64,000 bases of DNA from the NCBI GenBank assembly GCA_000687675.1, contig JHWS01000001.1:1-64000 (forward strand), given 5' to 3'. Positions 8,162 through 16,011 of the stretch are shown one piece after another. The notes under the pieces were generated by a model. It was not told the origin of the DNA and did no database searches. It saw only the letters and a list, made by a program, of their open reading frames with translations. The position numbers and the translations under genes were made by a program. The DNA is from Lachnospiraceae bacterium NC2008 (GTDB taxonomy: Bacteria > Bacillota > Clostridia > Lachnospirales > Lachnospiraceae). Positions within the stretch are counted from its first letter, which is position 1. Each line of letters opens with the position of its first letter.

Positions 8162-9649
8162 CTATAAAATAAGGGCTCTTACTGTTTTAGCATCGTATAC
8201 AGGCTTAGTAGCACCTTCTGCTTCTATCTGGTATAAAGCATTGGCCGCGATATGTTCTGCAACCTGCTCAACATCACGGATACCTGAAGATGATGAGCAA
8301 AGTTCAACAATCTCATCAAGTCCGTCATCAGTAATTTCTATCTCTTCTTCTCTCATACCCATACGCTTAAGAATCTTAGGAAGGGCAAATTTCTTGAAGA
8401 TAACCTTCTTCTCATCCTTTGTATAGTCAGGTATCTCGATTACAGCGAAACGAGACATAATTGGAGCACTAATCTTGCTCTTGTCGTTAGCTGTTGCTAT
8501 AGGATATACGCCATCAGTTGGAATCATACATTCCATATAGTTGTCAGTAAATCCAAGGTTATCAAGAAGGGTAAGAAGGACGTCTGCAGGATTACCATTG
8601 CCCTTGCCTTCATTAGCCTTATCAAGCTCATTTATAATAAATACAAGCTTGGACTGCCCTGCCTTGGCAAATGCCTCCATAATAATACCTGGCTTAGCAT
8701 TGGCATATACTCTTGATGAACCTGTAAGCTGCTCTGGGTCATTTATCGAAGACATATCAAGTGTTGTCCATGAAAGTTTAAGAATCTTGGCAACTGCATA
8801 AGCAACCTGAGACTTACCTGTTCCTGCAGGACCTACAATAAGAAGTCCATATGCTGGAAGTGTATGTGTTCTGTTAATCTGAATAATAGTCTCTATAATA
8901 CGCTGCTTAACCTTCTCCATACCATAGAGTTCTTCATCAAGGATGCGTCTTGCTTCCTTAGGGTCTATGTCCGAGAAGTAGTTGCTCTTCCAGTTGATTC
9001 CCATCATTACAGAAAGTGCTCGCTGTGCATGTCTTCTTTCTTCTGGTGATACTTCATTGGACTTAGCAACTGCAAGGTTACGTCTAGACCAAAGTCTTAT
9101 ATTGTCAGGAAGTGTGTTTCCGGCACATGATATGAAGTCTGTAATAGACTGGATACTGGTAAGCTTCATATCATCTCCAGTTTCTTCCTTATCATCTTCA
9201 TCTATATCATCTTCTGCTGGTGGGTCTGACATAAGAAGTCTTTCTATCATATACTGGAGAAATCCGTCTTCTGATGAAAGCTTTACACCATTGCCGAAAG
9301 CCTGCTCGCGAATCTTGTATACAGCATAACCTTCTTCTGTTTCATAGCCAGAAAGTTTAACCTTAATATGGTTCTCACCAAGCCACTTGAGAAGACTTGT
9401 GAATCTAAGGTCAATAGTCTTAATATCAAGTGTTGGCTTTCCCTCTACGTCATGGAATTCAAAAGAAGTTCTCTTAATTGGATTAAGAAACATACCATTA
9501 GAATGGTGCTTAAGGATGTGGTCCTTATCTTCTATAACCATAATAGGATGTTCTTTTGAAGTCTCATTCTCATAAGACTTGAATGTTGTATATGTGCATA
9601 CTGCCTGGGCCTTGTCGCCCTTTTCTGCCTTAAAATCAAATACTGGCAT
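8162..9649 (-). CDS. Lon-like AAA+ ATPase without protease domain
   Basis: 495 residues. The N-terminal 230 residues are not recognised and include an acidic stretch near 143-160. From about 236 an AAA+ module resembles Lon (EELYGMEKVKQRIIE leading to Walker A GPAGTGKS at 273-280). The Walker B region reads LVFIINELDK, so the usual Asp is Asn340 while Glu341 is kept. Sensor-like ATANDKSKISAPIMSRF follows. No peptidase domain is present, so it is probably a remodelling ATPase or a regulatory relative. It starts after AGGAG and lies between argG and the Rrf2 regulator gene. Partner and substrate are unknown. Confidence 0.75.
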   Translation of the reverse strand: MPVFDFKAEKGDKAQAVCTYTTFKSYENETSKEHPIMVIEDKDHILKHHSNGMFLNPIKRTSFEFHDVEGKPTLDIKTIDLRFTSLLKWLGENHIKVKLSGYETEEGYAVYKIREQAFGNGVKLSSEDGFLQYMIERLLMSDPPAEDDIDEDDKEETGDDMKLTSIQSITDFISCAGNTLPDNIRLWSRRNLAVAKSNEVSPEERRHAQRALSVMMGINWKSNYFSDIDPKEARRILDEELYGMEKVKQRIIETIIQINRTHTLPAYGLLIVGPAGTGKSQVAYAVAKILKLSWTTLDMSSINDPEQLTGSSRVYANAKPGIIMEAFAKAGQSKLVFIINELDKANEGKGNGNPADVLLTLLDNLGFTDNYMECMIPTDGVYPIATANDKSKISAPIMSRFAVIEIPDYTKDEKKVIFKKFALPKILKRMGMREEEIEITDDGLDEIVELCSSSSGIRDVEQVAEHIAANALYQIEAEGATKPVYDAKTVRALIL

Positions 9650-9667
9650 AATCCACTCCTGAGTAAT

Positions 9668-10084
9668 TTATTTTTTCATAAGGTCTGCTATGGTAACCGA
9701 ATCAAGATAACCATTAACCATATCATTGAGCTTGCCCCACATATCGATAGTACGGCACTCCGCTACCCTGTTGCATTTTGGTGCATCTTTAGCAAGACAT
9801 GCAACCGGCACCAAGTCACCTTCTGTAAGCCTTAAGATATCACCTACTGATATTTCGGAAGGCTTCTTAACAAATCTGTAGCCTCCTCCTTTACCATGAA
9901 CACCTTCTATAATTTTGGCTTTTACAAGCATAGGCAGTATCTTTTCAAGATACTTAAGAGACAGTTCCTGTCTGTCTGCCACATCTTTCATGGCCATGTA
10001 CTGTTCATCCTCTAACATAGCCTCATGCTCAGCCATATCAACTAAAACTCTAAGGGCATATCGCCCTCTTGTTGAAATCATCAT
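9668..10084 (-). CDS. Rrf2-family transcriptional regulator
   Basis: 138 residues. N-terminal winged helix (STRGRYALRVLVDMAEH) with recognition helix LSLKYLEKILPML and wing GVHGKGGGYRF. Three cysteines, Cys96, Cys104 and Cys110, are spaced as in Fe-S binding IscR-type members, so it could sense iron-sulfur or sulfur status. The CymR branch of the family controls cysteine synthesis in Firmicutes. The neighbours mnmA and cysK fit a sulfur role, which is inferred. Start is one of two adjacent ATGs; GAGG lies upstream. It is followed after 18 bases by the AAA+ gene. Confidence 0.88.
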   Translation of the reverse strand: MMISTRGRYALRVLVDMAEHEAMLEDEQYMAMKDVADRQELSLKYLEKILPMLVKAKIIEGVHGKGGGYRFVKKPSEISVGDILRLTEGDLVPVACLAKDAPKCNRVAECRTIDMWGKLNDMVNGYLDSVTIADLMKK

Positions 10085-10152
10085 ATTCTGCTACCTCATA
10101 ATCTCTCTCCGGTCCGCCAAAAACATATATTATCATAACACGAAAGGTGATA

Positions 10153-11244
10153 TTATTCACTTCTTATTATGGTTCCACCGCCAAGGACGATGTCCCCATC
10201 ATAAACTACCGCTGCCTGTCCCGGAGTTACTGCTCTTTGCGGCTCGTCAAATGTAAGCTTAACCGTTCCATCCTCTAAAACAGCCAGACTAGCTGGAGCT
10301 TCTTTTTGTCTGTATCTTGTCTTAGCTTTGATTCTTATCTCCTCTATTGGCGCCTCTCCTGATATCCAGTTAAAGTCATCAACATAAACTTCTTTAGTAA
10401 AGAGATCATCCTTGCCACCAAGAACTACAGTGTTATTCTCTGTACATATCTTGCAAACATAGTATGGTTCCTTAGCACTAATACCAAGTCCTTTACGCTG
10501 GCCAAGAGTGTAACCTATGATGCCTTTATGAGTTCCAAGAACATGACCCTCTCTATCAACAAAGTCACCTGAAGGATAATCCTTGCCTGAATACTTTCTT
10601 ATAACGCTGGCATAATCACCATCTGGAACGAAGCAGATGTCCTGGCTGTCAGGCTTATCTGCATTAAGAAATCCGTTAGCATTTGCAATTTCCCTTGCCT
10701 TAACTTTGGTCAGTTCTCCAAGTGGATACTTAGTGTGTGCAAGCTGTTCCTGCGTCATGGTATATAAAACATAGCTCTGATCCTTAGTATCATCTATAGC
10801 TTTCTTAAGAAGGTACTTGTCGCCTTCCTTCTCAATTCTTGCATAATGCCCTGTAACAACATAGTCGCAGCCAAGTTCTTTAGCCTTCTTATAAAGGGCA
10901 TCAAACTTAAGATATCTGTTACAGTCGATACATGGATTGGGTGTCATACCATGCTCGTAATAATATATAAATTTATCAATAACTTTTTCTTTGAATGAAT
11001 CTTGGAAGTTATAGACGCTGTAATTCATGCCAAGATTAGCTGCCACACGTCTGGCATCAGCTATATCATCAAGGCTACAGCATGTATGAGATGTTTTTGC
11101 ATCAGTAACATCATCGCTGTCATAAAGTTTCATAGTGCAGCCCATACAGTCATATCCGCTGTCTTTCATAAGATATGCTGCTACAGAACTGTCTACTCCG
11201 CCGCTCATAGCAATAAGTGCTTTCTTCTTTTCAGATGTTTCCAA
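10153..11244 (-). CDS. mnmA: tRNA-specific 2-thiouridylase MnmA
   Basis: 363 residues with a TTG start at 11244, set by AGGAGG eight bases upstream. Transfers sulfur to the 2-position of wobble uridine in Lys, Glu and Gln tRNAs, using ATP and a persulfide donor. PP-loop SGGVDSS (14-20). The expected catalytic cysteines are Cys105 in NPCIDC and Cys204 in DSQDICF. The C-terminal beta-barrel ends VTPGQAAVVYDGDIVLGGG. It lies between cysK and the Rrf2 regulator. No cysteine desulfurase gene is adjacent. Confidence 0.96.
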   Translation of the reverse strand: METSEKKKALIAMSGGVDSSVAAYLMKDSGYDCMGCTMKLYDSDDVTDAKTSHTCCSLDDIADARRVAANLGMNYSVYNFQDSFKEKVIDKFIYYYEHGMTPNPCIDCNRYLKFDALYKKAKELGCDYVVTGHYARIEKEGDKYLLKKAIDDTKDQSYVLYTMTQEQLAHTKYPLGELTKVKAREIANANGFLNADKPDSQDICFVPDGDYASVIRKYSGKDYPSGDFVDREGHVLGTHKGIIGYTLGQRKGLGISAKEPYYVCKICTENNTVVLGGKDDLFTKEVYVDDFNWISGEAPIEEIRIKAKTRYRQKEAPASLAVLEDGTVKLTFDEPQRAVTPGQAAVVYDGDIVLGGGTIIRSE

Positions 11245-11267
11245 GTAAGCATCCTCCTAATCGCAGA

Positions 11268-11311
11268 AATGACCTCTGATAAAATTACGGATGAGTAATA
11301 ATATCAGAGGT
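11268..11311. promoter_or_regulatory. Hairpin between cysK and mnmA
   Basis: GACCTCTGATA (11269-11279) can pair with TATCAGAGGTC (about 11300-11310) across a 20-base A/T-rich loop. There is no U-tract on the minus strand, so it is not a clear terminator. It might be mRNA-processing or protective structure upstream of mnmA. Confidence 0.45.
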
Positions 11312-11396
11312 CTTACTATTATAACATATTGAACATATGTCTAGCGAGTATGTGCCCGCTATTTATAAGCATATATTATGGACGTATGAGCCCTTT

Positions 11397-12326
11397 TTAT
11401 TTAAATAAATCTGTTGAAAGATATCTGTCACCTGTATCTGGAAGTAATACTACGATATTCTTTCCTTCGAATTCAGGCTTCTTAGCAAGCTCGATTGCTG
11501 CGTATGCTGCGGCACCAGATGAGATACCAACAAGTACGCCTTCTGTACTACCAATAAGCTTACCAGTTGCAAATGAATCTTCATTAGTTACGGCTATAAC
11601 CTGATCATAAATCTTTGTATCAAGTGTTTCTGGAACGAAACCAGCACCGATACCCTGAATCTTATGAGCACCTGCATGACCCTCAGATAATACTGGTGAA
11701 CTGGCTGGCTCGATAGCATATACCTTAACATCAGCCTTCTTCTCTTTGAGATATTTACCAACGCCTGAAACTGTACCACCTGTACCAACACCTGCTACAA
11801 ATGCATCAACTTTGCCATCAAGGTCTTCCCAGATTTCTGGACCTGTTGTCTTGTAGTGTGCTTCTGGGTTAGCTGGGTTTGTGAACTGAGATGGAATAAA
11901 GCTTCCTGGAATCTCTGCTGCAAGCTCTTCAGCCTTAGCAATAGCACCCTTCATACCCTTTGAACCTTCTGAAAGAACAAGCTCTGCACCGTATGCTGCC
12001 ATAAGCTGTCTTCTTTCAATTGACATGGTCTCAGGCATAACGATGATTATTCTGTATCCTCTTGCTGCTGCAACAGCTGCAAGACCAATACCTGTGTTAC
12101 CTGATGTAGGCTCGATAATTGTTGAATCTGCTTTAAGTACTCCGTCTGCCTCTGCCTTATCAAGCATAGCCTTTGCAACACGGTCCTTAACTGAACCTGC
12201 TGGGTTAAAGTACTCAAGCTTAGCATAAAGTTTAGCCTTAAGGCCAAACTTCTCTTCAATATGTTTAAGCTCAAGTAATGGTGTTCCACCGATTAACTGA
12301 TCTGCTGATGTAAATACTCTAGACAT
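11397..12326 (-). CDS. cysK: Cysteine synthase (O-acetylserine thiol-lyase)
   Basis: 309 residues, standard length. A PLP enzyme that replaces the acetyl group of O-acetylserine with sulfide to give cysteine. The PLP lysine is Lys47 in NPAGSVKDR; TSGNTGIGLA and GVGTGGTVSGVG bind substrate and phosphate. The start follows a clear GGAGG. A 5' leader of roughly 80 bases runs from the promoter at 12413-12442. No serine acetyltransferase gene is next to it. The Rrf2 regulator two genes downstream may control it, which is an inference from proximity. Confidence 0.97.
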   Translation of the reverse strand: MSRVFTSADQLIGGTPLLELKHIEEKFGLKAKLYAKLEYFNPAGSVKDRVAKAMLDKAEADGVLKADSTIIEPTSGNTGIGLAAVAAARGYRIIIVMPETMSIERRQLMAAYGAELVLSEGSKGMKGAIAKAEELAAEIPGSFIPSQFTNPANPEAHYKTTGPEIWEDLDGKVDAFVAGVGTGGTVSGVGKYLKEKKADVKVYAIEPASSPVLSEGHAGAHKIQGIGAGFVPETLDTKIYDQVIAVTNEDSFATGKLIGSTEGVLVGISSGAAAYAAIELAKKPEFEGKNIVVLLPDTGDRYLSTDLFK

Positions 12327-12412
12327 CCCTTATAACCTCCTAAAATTTAATCCGCATAGTTTTTTATTAATTTGAGTTTTTGCTTTCTCCTACTCTTTAA
12401 GTCGGTAAATAT

Positions 12413-12442
12413 AAGATACCACTTGTAAGCCAGTAGCGTCAA
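12413..12442 (-). promoter_or_regulatory. Probable cysK promoter
   Basis: Minus strand TTGACG (12437-12442), 18-base spacer, TATCTT (12413-12418), about 90 bases before the cysK start. Confidence 0.55.
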
Positions 12443-12493
12443 TAGAATAGCCTATATCGTAATCTTATTGTTTGTTATAAATTTTTCTTATAG

Positions 12494-12536
12494 CAAAAGA
12501 CCTGACCGTTAAGTTTTGCTTATAACGGTTAGGTCT
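12494..12536 (-). terminator. Terminator of ridA
   Basis: A 13-bp stem with one wobble pair (12498-12510 with 12524-12536) is followed by TTTTGC on the minus strand. It lies about 90 bases after the ridA stop. The opposite strand also ends in a T-run, so it may act in both directions. Confidence 0.75.
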
Positions 12537-12624
12537 TGTTTTTTGATTATAGGCAGGTTTTTATTTTGCCATTCTGTTATTTTACTGCTGCCATTTCATG
12601 GCTGCGGTTTTGTATGTGCTGCAA

Positions 12625-12999
12625 CTATTTAAGGTATGCAATTACTTCCACTTCGCAAAGAACATTTTTAGGAAGCTGCTTAACTGCTACACAGCTTCTA
12701 GCCGGCTTACCTGTAAAGTACTTCTCATATACTCCGTTAAATGCTGCGAAATCATTCATATCGGCAAGGAAGCAAGATGTTTTAACAACATTCTCATATG
12801 TAAGGCCTGCAGCCTTAAGGATCTCACCAACATTAATAATAGCCTGAGTTGCCTGTGCCTCGATTCCCTCAGCCTCTACATTACCTGTAGCTGGGTTAAT
12901 AGGAATCTGACCTGAAGCATAAAGAAAATCTCCTGCTACGATAGCCTGTGAATATGGTCCGATAGCTGCTGGTGCTTTATCTGTACTAATAACTTTCAT
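12625..12999 (-). CDS. ridA: Enamine/imine deaminase RidA
   Basis: 124 residues, a typical RidA/YjgF trimer subunit. It hydrolyses reactive 2-aminoacrylate and related enamines formed by PLP enzymes, protecting them from damage. Family signatures are GPYSQAI, GDFLYASGQIPINP and the C-terminal CEVEVIAYL with the adjacent CVAVKQLPKN. Its placement directly upstream of cysK, a PLP enzyme of serine/cysteine chemistry, makes metabolic sense, though a terminator separates them. Confidence 0.95.
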   Translation of the reverse strand: MKVISTDKAPAAIGPYSQAIVAGDFLYASGQIPINPATGNVEAEGIEAQATQAIINVGEILKAAGLTYENVVKTSCFLADMNDFAAFNGVYEKYFTGKPARSCVAVKQLPKNVLCEVEVIAYLK

Positions 13000-13039
13000 G
13001 TGTATACCTCTTTTCTTACTTATTTTGCAGTTGTTTGTA

Positions 13040-14095
13040 TTATAACAAATTAGCTTCTACTTGTTGCACAAATTCTTTGAATCTTGGAAGCTTTAGAGAA
13101 ATAATTCCTCTCTTAGAGCCATCTATTATTCCTTTATCTATAAGACGCTTTCTAGGTATGCTCCATTCGTTATGCTTCTTTTTAGTTATCTCAAGAAGCT
13201 CTGTTGCAGTCATCTGATCTTTCTCAACTATAAAAGTTAAAAACCATCTATCAAGTTCTGAAAGCTCGCTCCAAATTTTCTCATAGACCTTTTGTGACAG
13301 TGCTTCATCAACTAAAGCTAAAACCATACTTGATATCTTCTTTTCGCCAAGTTCCCACATATACTTGCCAAATGCTTGATACGCAAAAGCATACCCTTTA
13401 GTTAAAGTTGCAAGTTCTAGCGCCACATCATCATTAAGTCCAAGAGTTTTCTTATAATCTTCTTTAATCACCATAATATTAAGTGGTGTCATCTCACACT
13501 TTGTTGCTCTTAAGAAAAATGTCAGACCATCAGTATTTTCAATACTATCAATATCTTCATATAATCCTGCAACAATAAGATATATAGGATATTCTTCCCT
13601 TATTAAAATCTGAAATTCTTGAATAAAGTCAACTAAAGCATCCGTCTTTCTAACCTCGTCTATTGCAACAAGAACTTTCATCTTTTTCTTTTGCACTTCT
13701 TTAAGAAGCTGTTCCAAGGCAACATCAATACTTGCAACCGGACTTTTCTTACTTGTACTTATACCAATTCCAAAAGCATTCAGATTCAAATTAGTATCAA
13801 TATACTTTGTTAAGAATGGAATCTTTGAATATAAAGTTGCAACTAGGTCCACAGTCAAATCATTACCTGGTTTTAAATCAACTACTATCCAATTCTTCTC
13901 TGCATTAAGTCTTTTTTCTATAGCAGTTAAAGTAACAGTTTTACCAGTTCCCCTAATTCCTGTTATCTTAAATGCCTGTTCTTCAACAATATCACTTTCA
14001 AGAGTGTCAACTATATCGTCAATCAAAAGATTACGACTAATATACTGATTAGGTACTCTTCCAAAGCTTATTGCATATGGATTTCGTTCACTCAT
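13040..14095 (-). CDS. AAA ATPase (archaeal-type ATPase_2 fold) with winged-helix end
   Basis: 351 residues from the ATG at 14095, eight bases after GAGG; the frame is open 21 codons further but lacks an RBS there. Walker A GIRGTGKT (46-53) and Walker B VLVAIDE (Asp146, Glu147) are intact. The C-terminal part (about 270-345) with LLEITKKKHNEWSIPRKRLIDKG looks like a winged helix, as in ORC/Cdc6-like and many mobile-element ATPases. Function is not known. Upstream lie seven 10-bp repeats (14147-14216) at the -35 region, then a divergent gene for an acidic duplicated protein. The pairing suggests a shared regulatory region, which is inference. Confidence 0.78.
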   Translation of the reverse strand: MSERNPYAISFGRVPNQYISRNLLIDDIVDTLESDIVEEQAFKITGIRGTGKTVTLTAIEKRLNAEKNWIVVDLKPGNDLTVDLVATLYSKIPFLTKYIDTNLNLNAFGIGISTSKKSPVASIDVALEQLLKEVQKKKMKVLVAIDEVRKTDALVDFIQEFQILIREEYPIYLIVAGLYEDIDSIENTDGLTFFLRATKCEMTPLNIMVIKEDYKKTLGLNDDVALELATLTKGYAFAYQAFGKYMWELGEKKISSMVLALVDEALSQKVYEKIWSELSELDRWFLTFIVEKDQMTATELLEITKKKHNEWSIPRKRLIDKGIIDGSKRGIISLKLPRFKEFVQQVEANLL

Positions 14096-14419
14096 ATTGA
14101 AGCCCTCGTATATCATATCTACTAATATTATAATATTACTTGCCCGTATATAATTCAATATAAAGTTATATAATCCTATATAATGTTATATAAAGCTATA
14201 TAATCCTATATAATTTTAATTTTACATAACCAGTAACATATCTGATTCATTCCAAACCAAAACAGATAATGCTCTTTTCGAATGGACTGCTACTGTGATT
14301 AATATCAATGAAAATCATAGTCAAAATATAAATTAAACCAAATCTCATTTGATGATGTTATAATGAATATACGTAAATATGGTGTTATATATATTCAAAT
14401 AGATTAAGGAGGTACAAAT
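14096..14419. other. Divergent intergenic region (324 bases)
   Basis: It holds a candidate -10 TATAAT for the ATPase on the minus strand (14127-14132), the seven-unit 10-bp repeat array (14147-14216), and an extended -10 TGTTATAAT on the plus strand (TATAAT near 14359-14364) for the acidic-protein gene. No ORF or RNA gene is apparent between 14217 and 14345. Confidence 0.6.
14147..14216. repeat. Seven tandem 10-bp repeats TATATAATNN
   Basis: Seven contiguous 10-base units start at 14147, 14157, 14167, 14177, 14187, 14197 and 14207. Six begin TATATAA and one reads AATATAAAGT; only the last three bases vary. Unit length is one DNA helical turn, so each copy presents the same face. The array begins right at the expected -35 position of the ATPase gene. 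It could be an operator array, an UP element or a curved-DNA tract. Confidence 0.85.
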
Positions 14420-14959
14420 ATGATTAAAGCATCTAAAAATGAACCATTAACATCCACTTCATATAATACTTCATATTCTGTTTCTCCTGAAAATTGGGAA
14501 AGTTTTCAACGACAGAATAAAAGAGCTGAAGAACTTGGAATAGACTTATATATTTTAGACGGTGATGATGACGAATCAGAACTACAGCGTCTTGAGGATG
14601 ACATCGTATACAACTATATTCTTATGGATTTAGATGTTCCAGAAGAGCTTAAGGCTAAATATCTGAAGATAAAAACAGAACTTATAGCTAGAACGCCTAT
14701 TTTAGATAAACCATTACAACATCCTTATTCAGTTACCCCAGACGATATGGATAGATTCAGACGTGAGGTTGAAAGAGCCCGAGAATTAGATATAGATATG
14801 TATATTCTTGATGGAGAACCAGAATCACCTGAACTTGAAGAACTTGAAAACGAAATCGTATACAATTACATACTAATGGATATGGATGTTCCCGAGGAAC
14901 TTAAAGCCAAATATCTGAAGTTAAAAGAAGCAGTTAATGCTGATAACACTTTGGCGTAG
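14420..14959 (+). CDS. Acidic protein made of two internal repeats
   Basis: 179 residues, strongly acidic, no membrane segment, no cysteine. Residues 19-86 and 103-170 are two copies of one unit (period 84). Each has YSV(S/T)P, a charged helix, (I/L)D(L/M)YILDG, then an identical IVYNYILMD and DVPEELKAKYLK. The unit ends are better conserved than the acidic middle. The start is backed by a near-perfect AAGGAGGT. It is one of few plus-strand genes here and is followed by its own terminator. I do not recognise the family. A two-domain binding protein or DNA mimic is conceivable but unproven. Confidence 0.8.
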   Translation: MIKASKNEPLTSTSYNTSYSVSPENWESFQRQNKRAEELGIDLYILDGDDDESELQRLEDDIVYNYILMDLDVPEELKAKYLKIKTELIARTPILDKPLQHPYSVTPDDMDRFRREVERARELDIDMYILDGEPESPELEELENEIVYNYILMDMDVPEELKAKYLKLKEAVNADNTLA

Positions 14960-15006
14960 TTATCACCAAAGAAAAAATTGAGCTGCTATTGCGAAGTAAT
15001 ATTAAA

Positions 15007-15040
15007 AACAGGCTATGCTTAGCACAACCTGTTCTTTTTT
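15007..15040 (+). terminator. Terminator of the duplicated acidic protein gene
   Basis: Stem AACAGG (15007-15012) with CCTGTT (15028-15033), an inner TGC/GCA pairing, and six T at 15035-15040, 48 bases after the stop. Confidence 0.75.
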
Positions 15041-15211
15041 CATCTTCGAAGAAATAACTTGTCAAAGATTTCTTTTATGTACTCTCAAAGTTTTTTTATA
15101 AAATCTTTAGCATTTTAAATTTTCCACACCAATATTAGGCAATGCATATCGTACTTCTATTGCTACTATTTACCGAATAAACCATTAAATTGGCTATTCC
15201 CCATTTATATA

Positions 15212-15688
15212 TCATTTTAAATAATTCTTAATTATACAAAATAACTCTTGCATATCCTTCCTCCAATCAGAGGAATATTGATTAATTCCTGGCTTCATCA
15301 CTTCTTTATCATCGCTATAATATTTGTGAATATAATTTTCTTCTCCAACGTATACTCTATCCTTAGAATAATTATGTGTAAATTGGTCTATGGTAATATC
15401 CACTACATAATTCCTCGATATTTCAATCCATGCATGTTTTCCATTCTTCTCAATATTATCTTCATAATGACTTCCAATAATTACTTTACATTTATAACCG
15501 TTTTCAAGTAAATACTGAGACAAAAGATAACACGTATCATCGCAACACCCTCTTGGAAAATACCTAAAACGTTTATGATTTTTAAACATGTCATCTTCTT
15601 TTGCTTTATCTATTGCATCCCTAAAACTATATACGAAATCACATAGTCTAGTACATTCCGCACTATTATTTTTTAATCGTATTCTCAT
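15212..15688 (-). CDS. Transglutaminase/protease-like small protein
   Basis: 158 residues. A plausible Cys-His-Asp catalytic set is visible: Cys48/Cys49 in FPRGCCDDTC at the start of a helix, His85 in GKHAWIEI and Asp97 in YVVDITIDQF. This is the order and spacing of transglutaminase-like or papain-like folds. No signal peptide, so cytoplasmic. The start follows GAGGAG located inside the end of the upstream 76-codon gene, five bases away, so the two are translationally close. Family is not recognised with certainty; the enzymatic role is inferred from the motif pattern alone. Confidence 0.7.
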   Translation of the reverse strand: MRIRLKNNSAECTRLCDFVYSFRDAIDKAKEDDMFKNHKRFRYFPRGCCDDTCYLLSQYLLENGYKCKVIIGSHYEDNIEKNGKHAWIEISRNYVVDITIDQFTHNYSKDRVYVGEENYIHKYYSDDKEVMKPGINQYSSDWRKDMQELFCIIKNYLK

Positions 15689-15693
15689 GCAGC

Positions 15694-15924
15694 CTACTCC
15701 TCAAAACTCACTGTTACATAGAACCCTCTTGGCGTCTCCTTAATATCTGACACCACGCCTTCTCGGCTTTGGAGTCTTTCTCGGAGTTTATAGTTTCCTG
15801 ACATTGCAAGTGAAGGGTCTATGATGTAGTACCAGCTTGAAGGAAGCTCTCCTTCTGTGATTGTTACTTTCTGTCCTATTTCAAGGAGACCCTGTCTCTC
15901 CATCTTAAAATCCATAGTTCTCAT
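15694..15924 (-). CDS. Hypothetical small protein
   Basis: 76 residues, mixed charge, no membrane segment. The sequence alternates short strands, for example QKVTITEGELPSSWYYIID and the final GVVSDIKETPRGFYVTVSFEE, suggesting a small beta protein. RBS TAGGAG lies about ten bases upstream of the ATG. It immediately precedes the transglutaminase-like gene and probably forms an operon with it. No family recognised. Confidence 0.65.
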   Translation of the reverse strand: MRTMDFKMERQGLLEIGQKVTITEGELPSSWYYIIDPSLAMSGNYKLRERLQSREGVVSDIKETPRGFYVTVSFEE

Positions 15925-16011
15925 TGTTAACTATCTCCTACATTTCATAATTGAAGTCGCGAATTGGTGCAGGCCGTGAACATATGCCAACGGGAAGTGG
16001 CGACGACGAGT

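Noticed and set aside
14147-14216. CRISPR array
   Set aside because: The 10-bp units are contiguous without unique spacers, and no cas genes are near.
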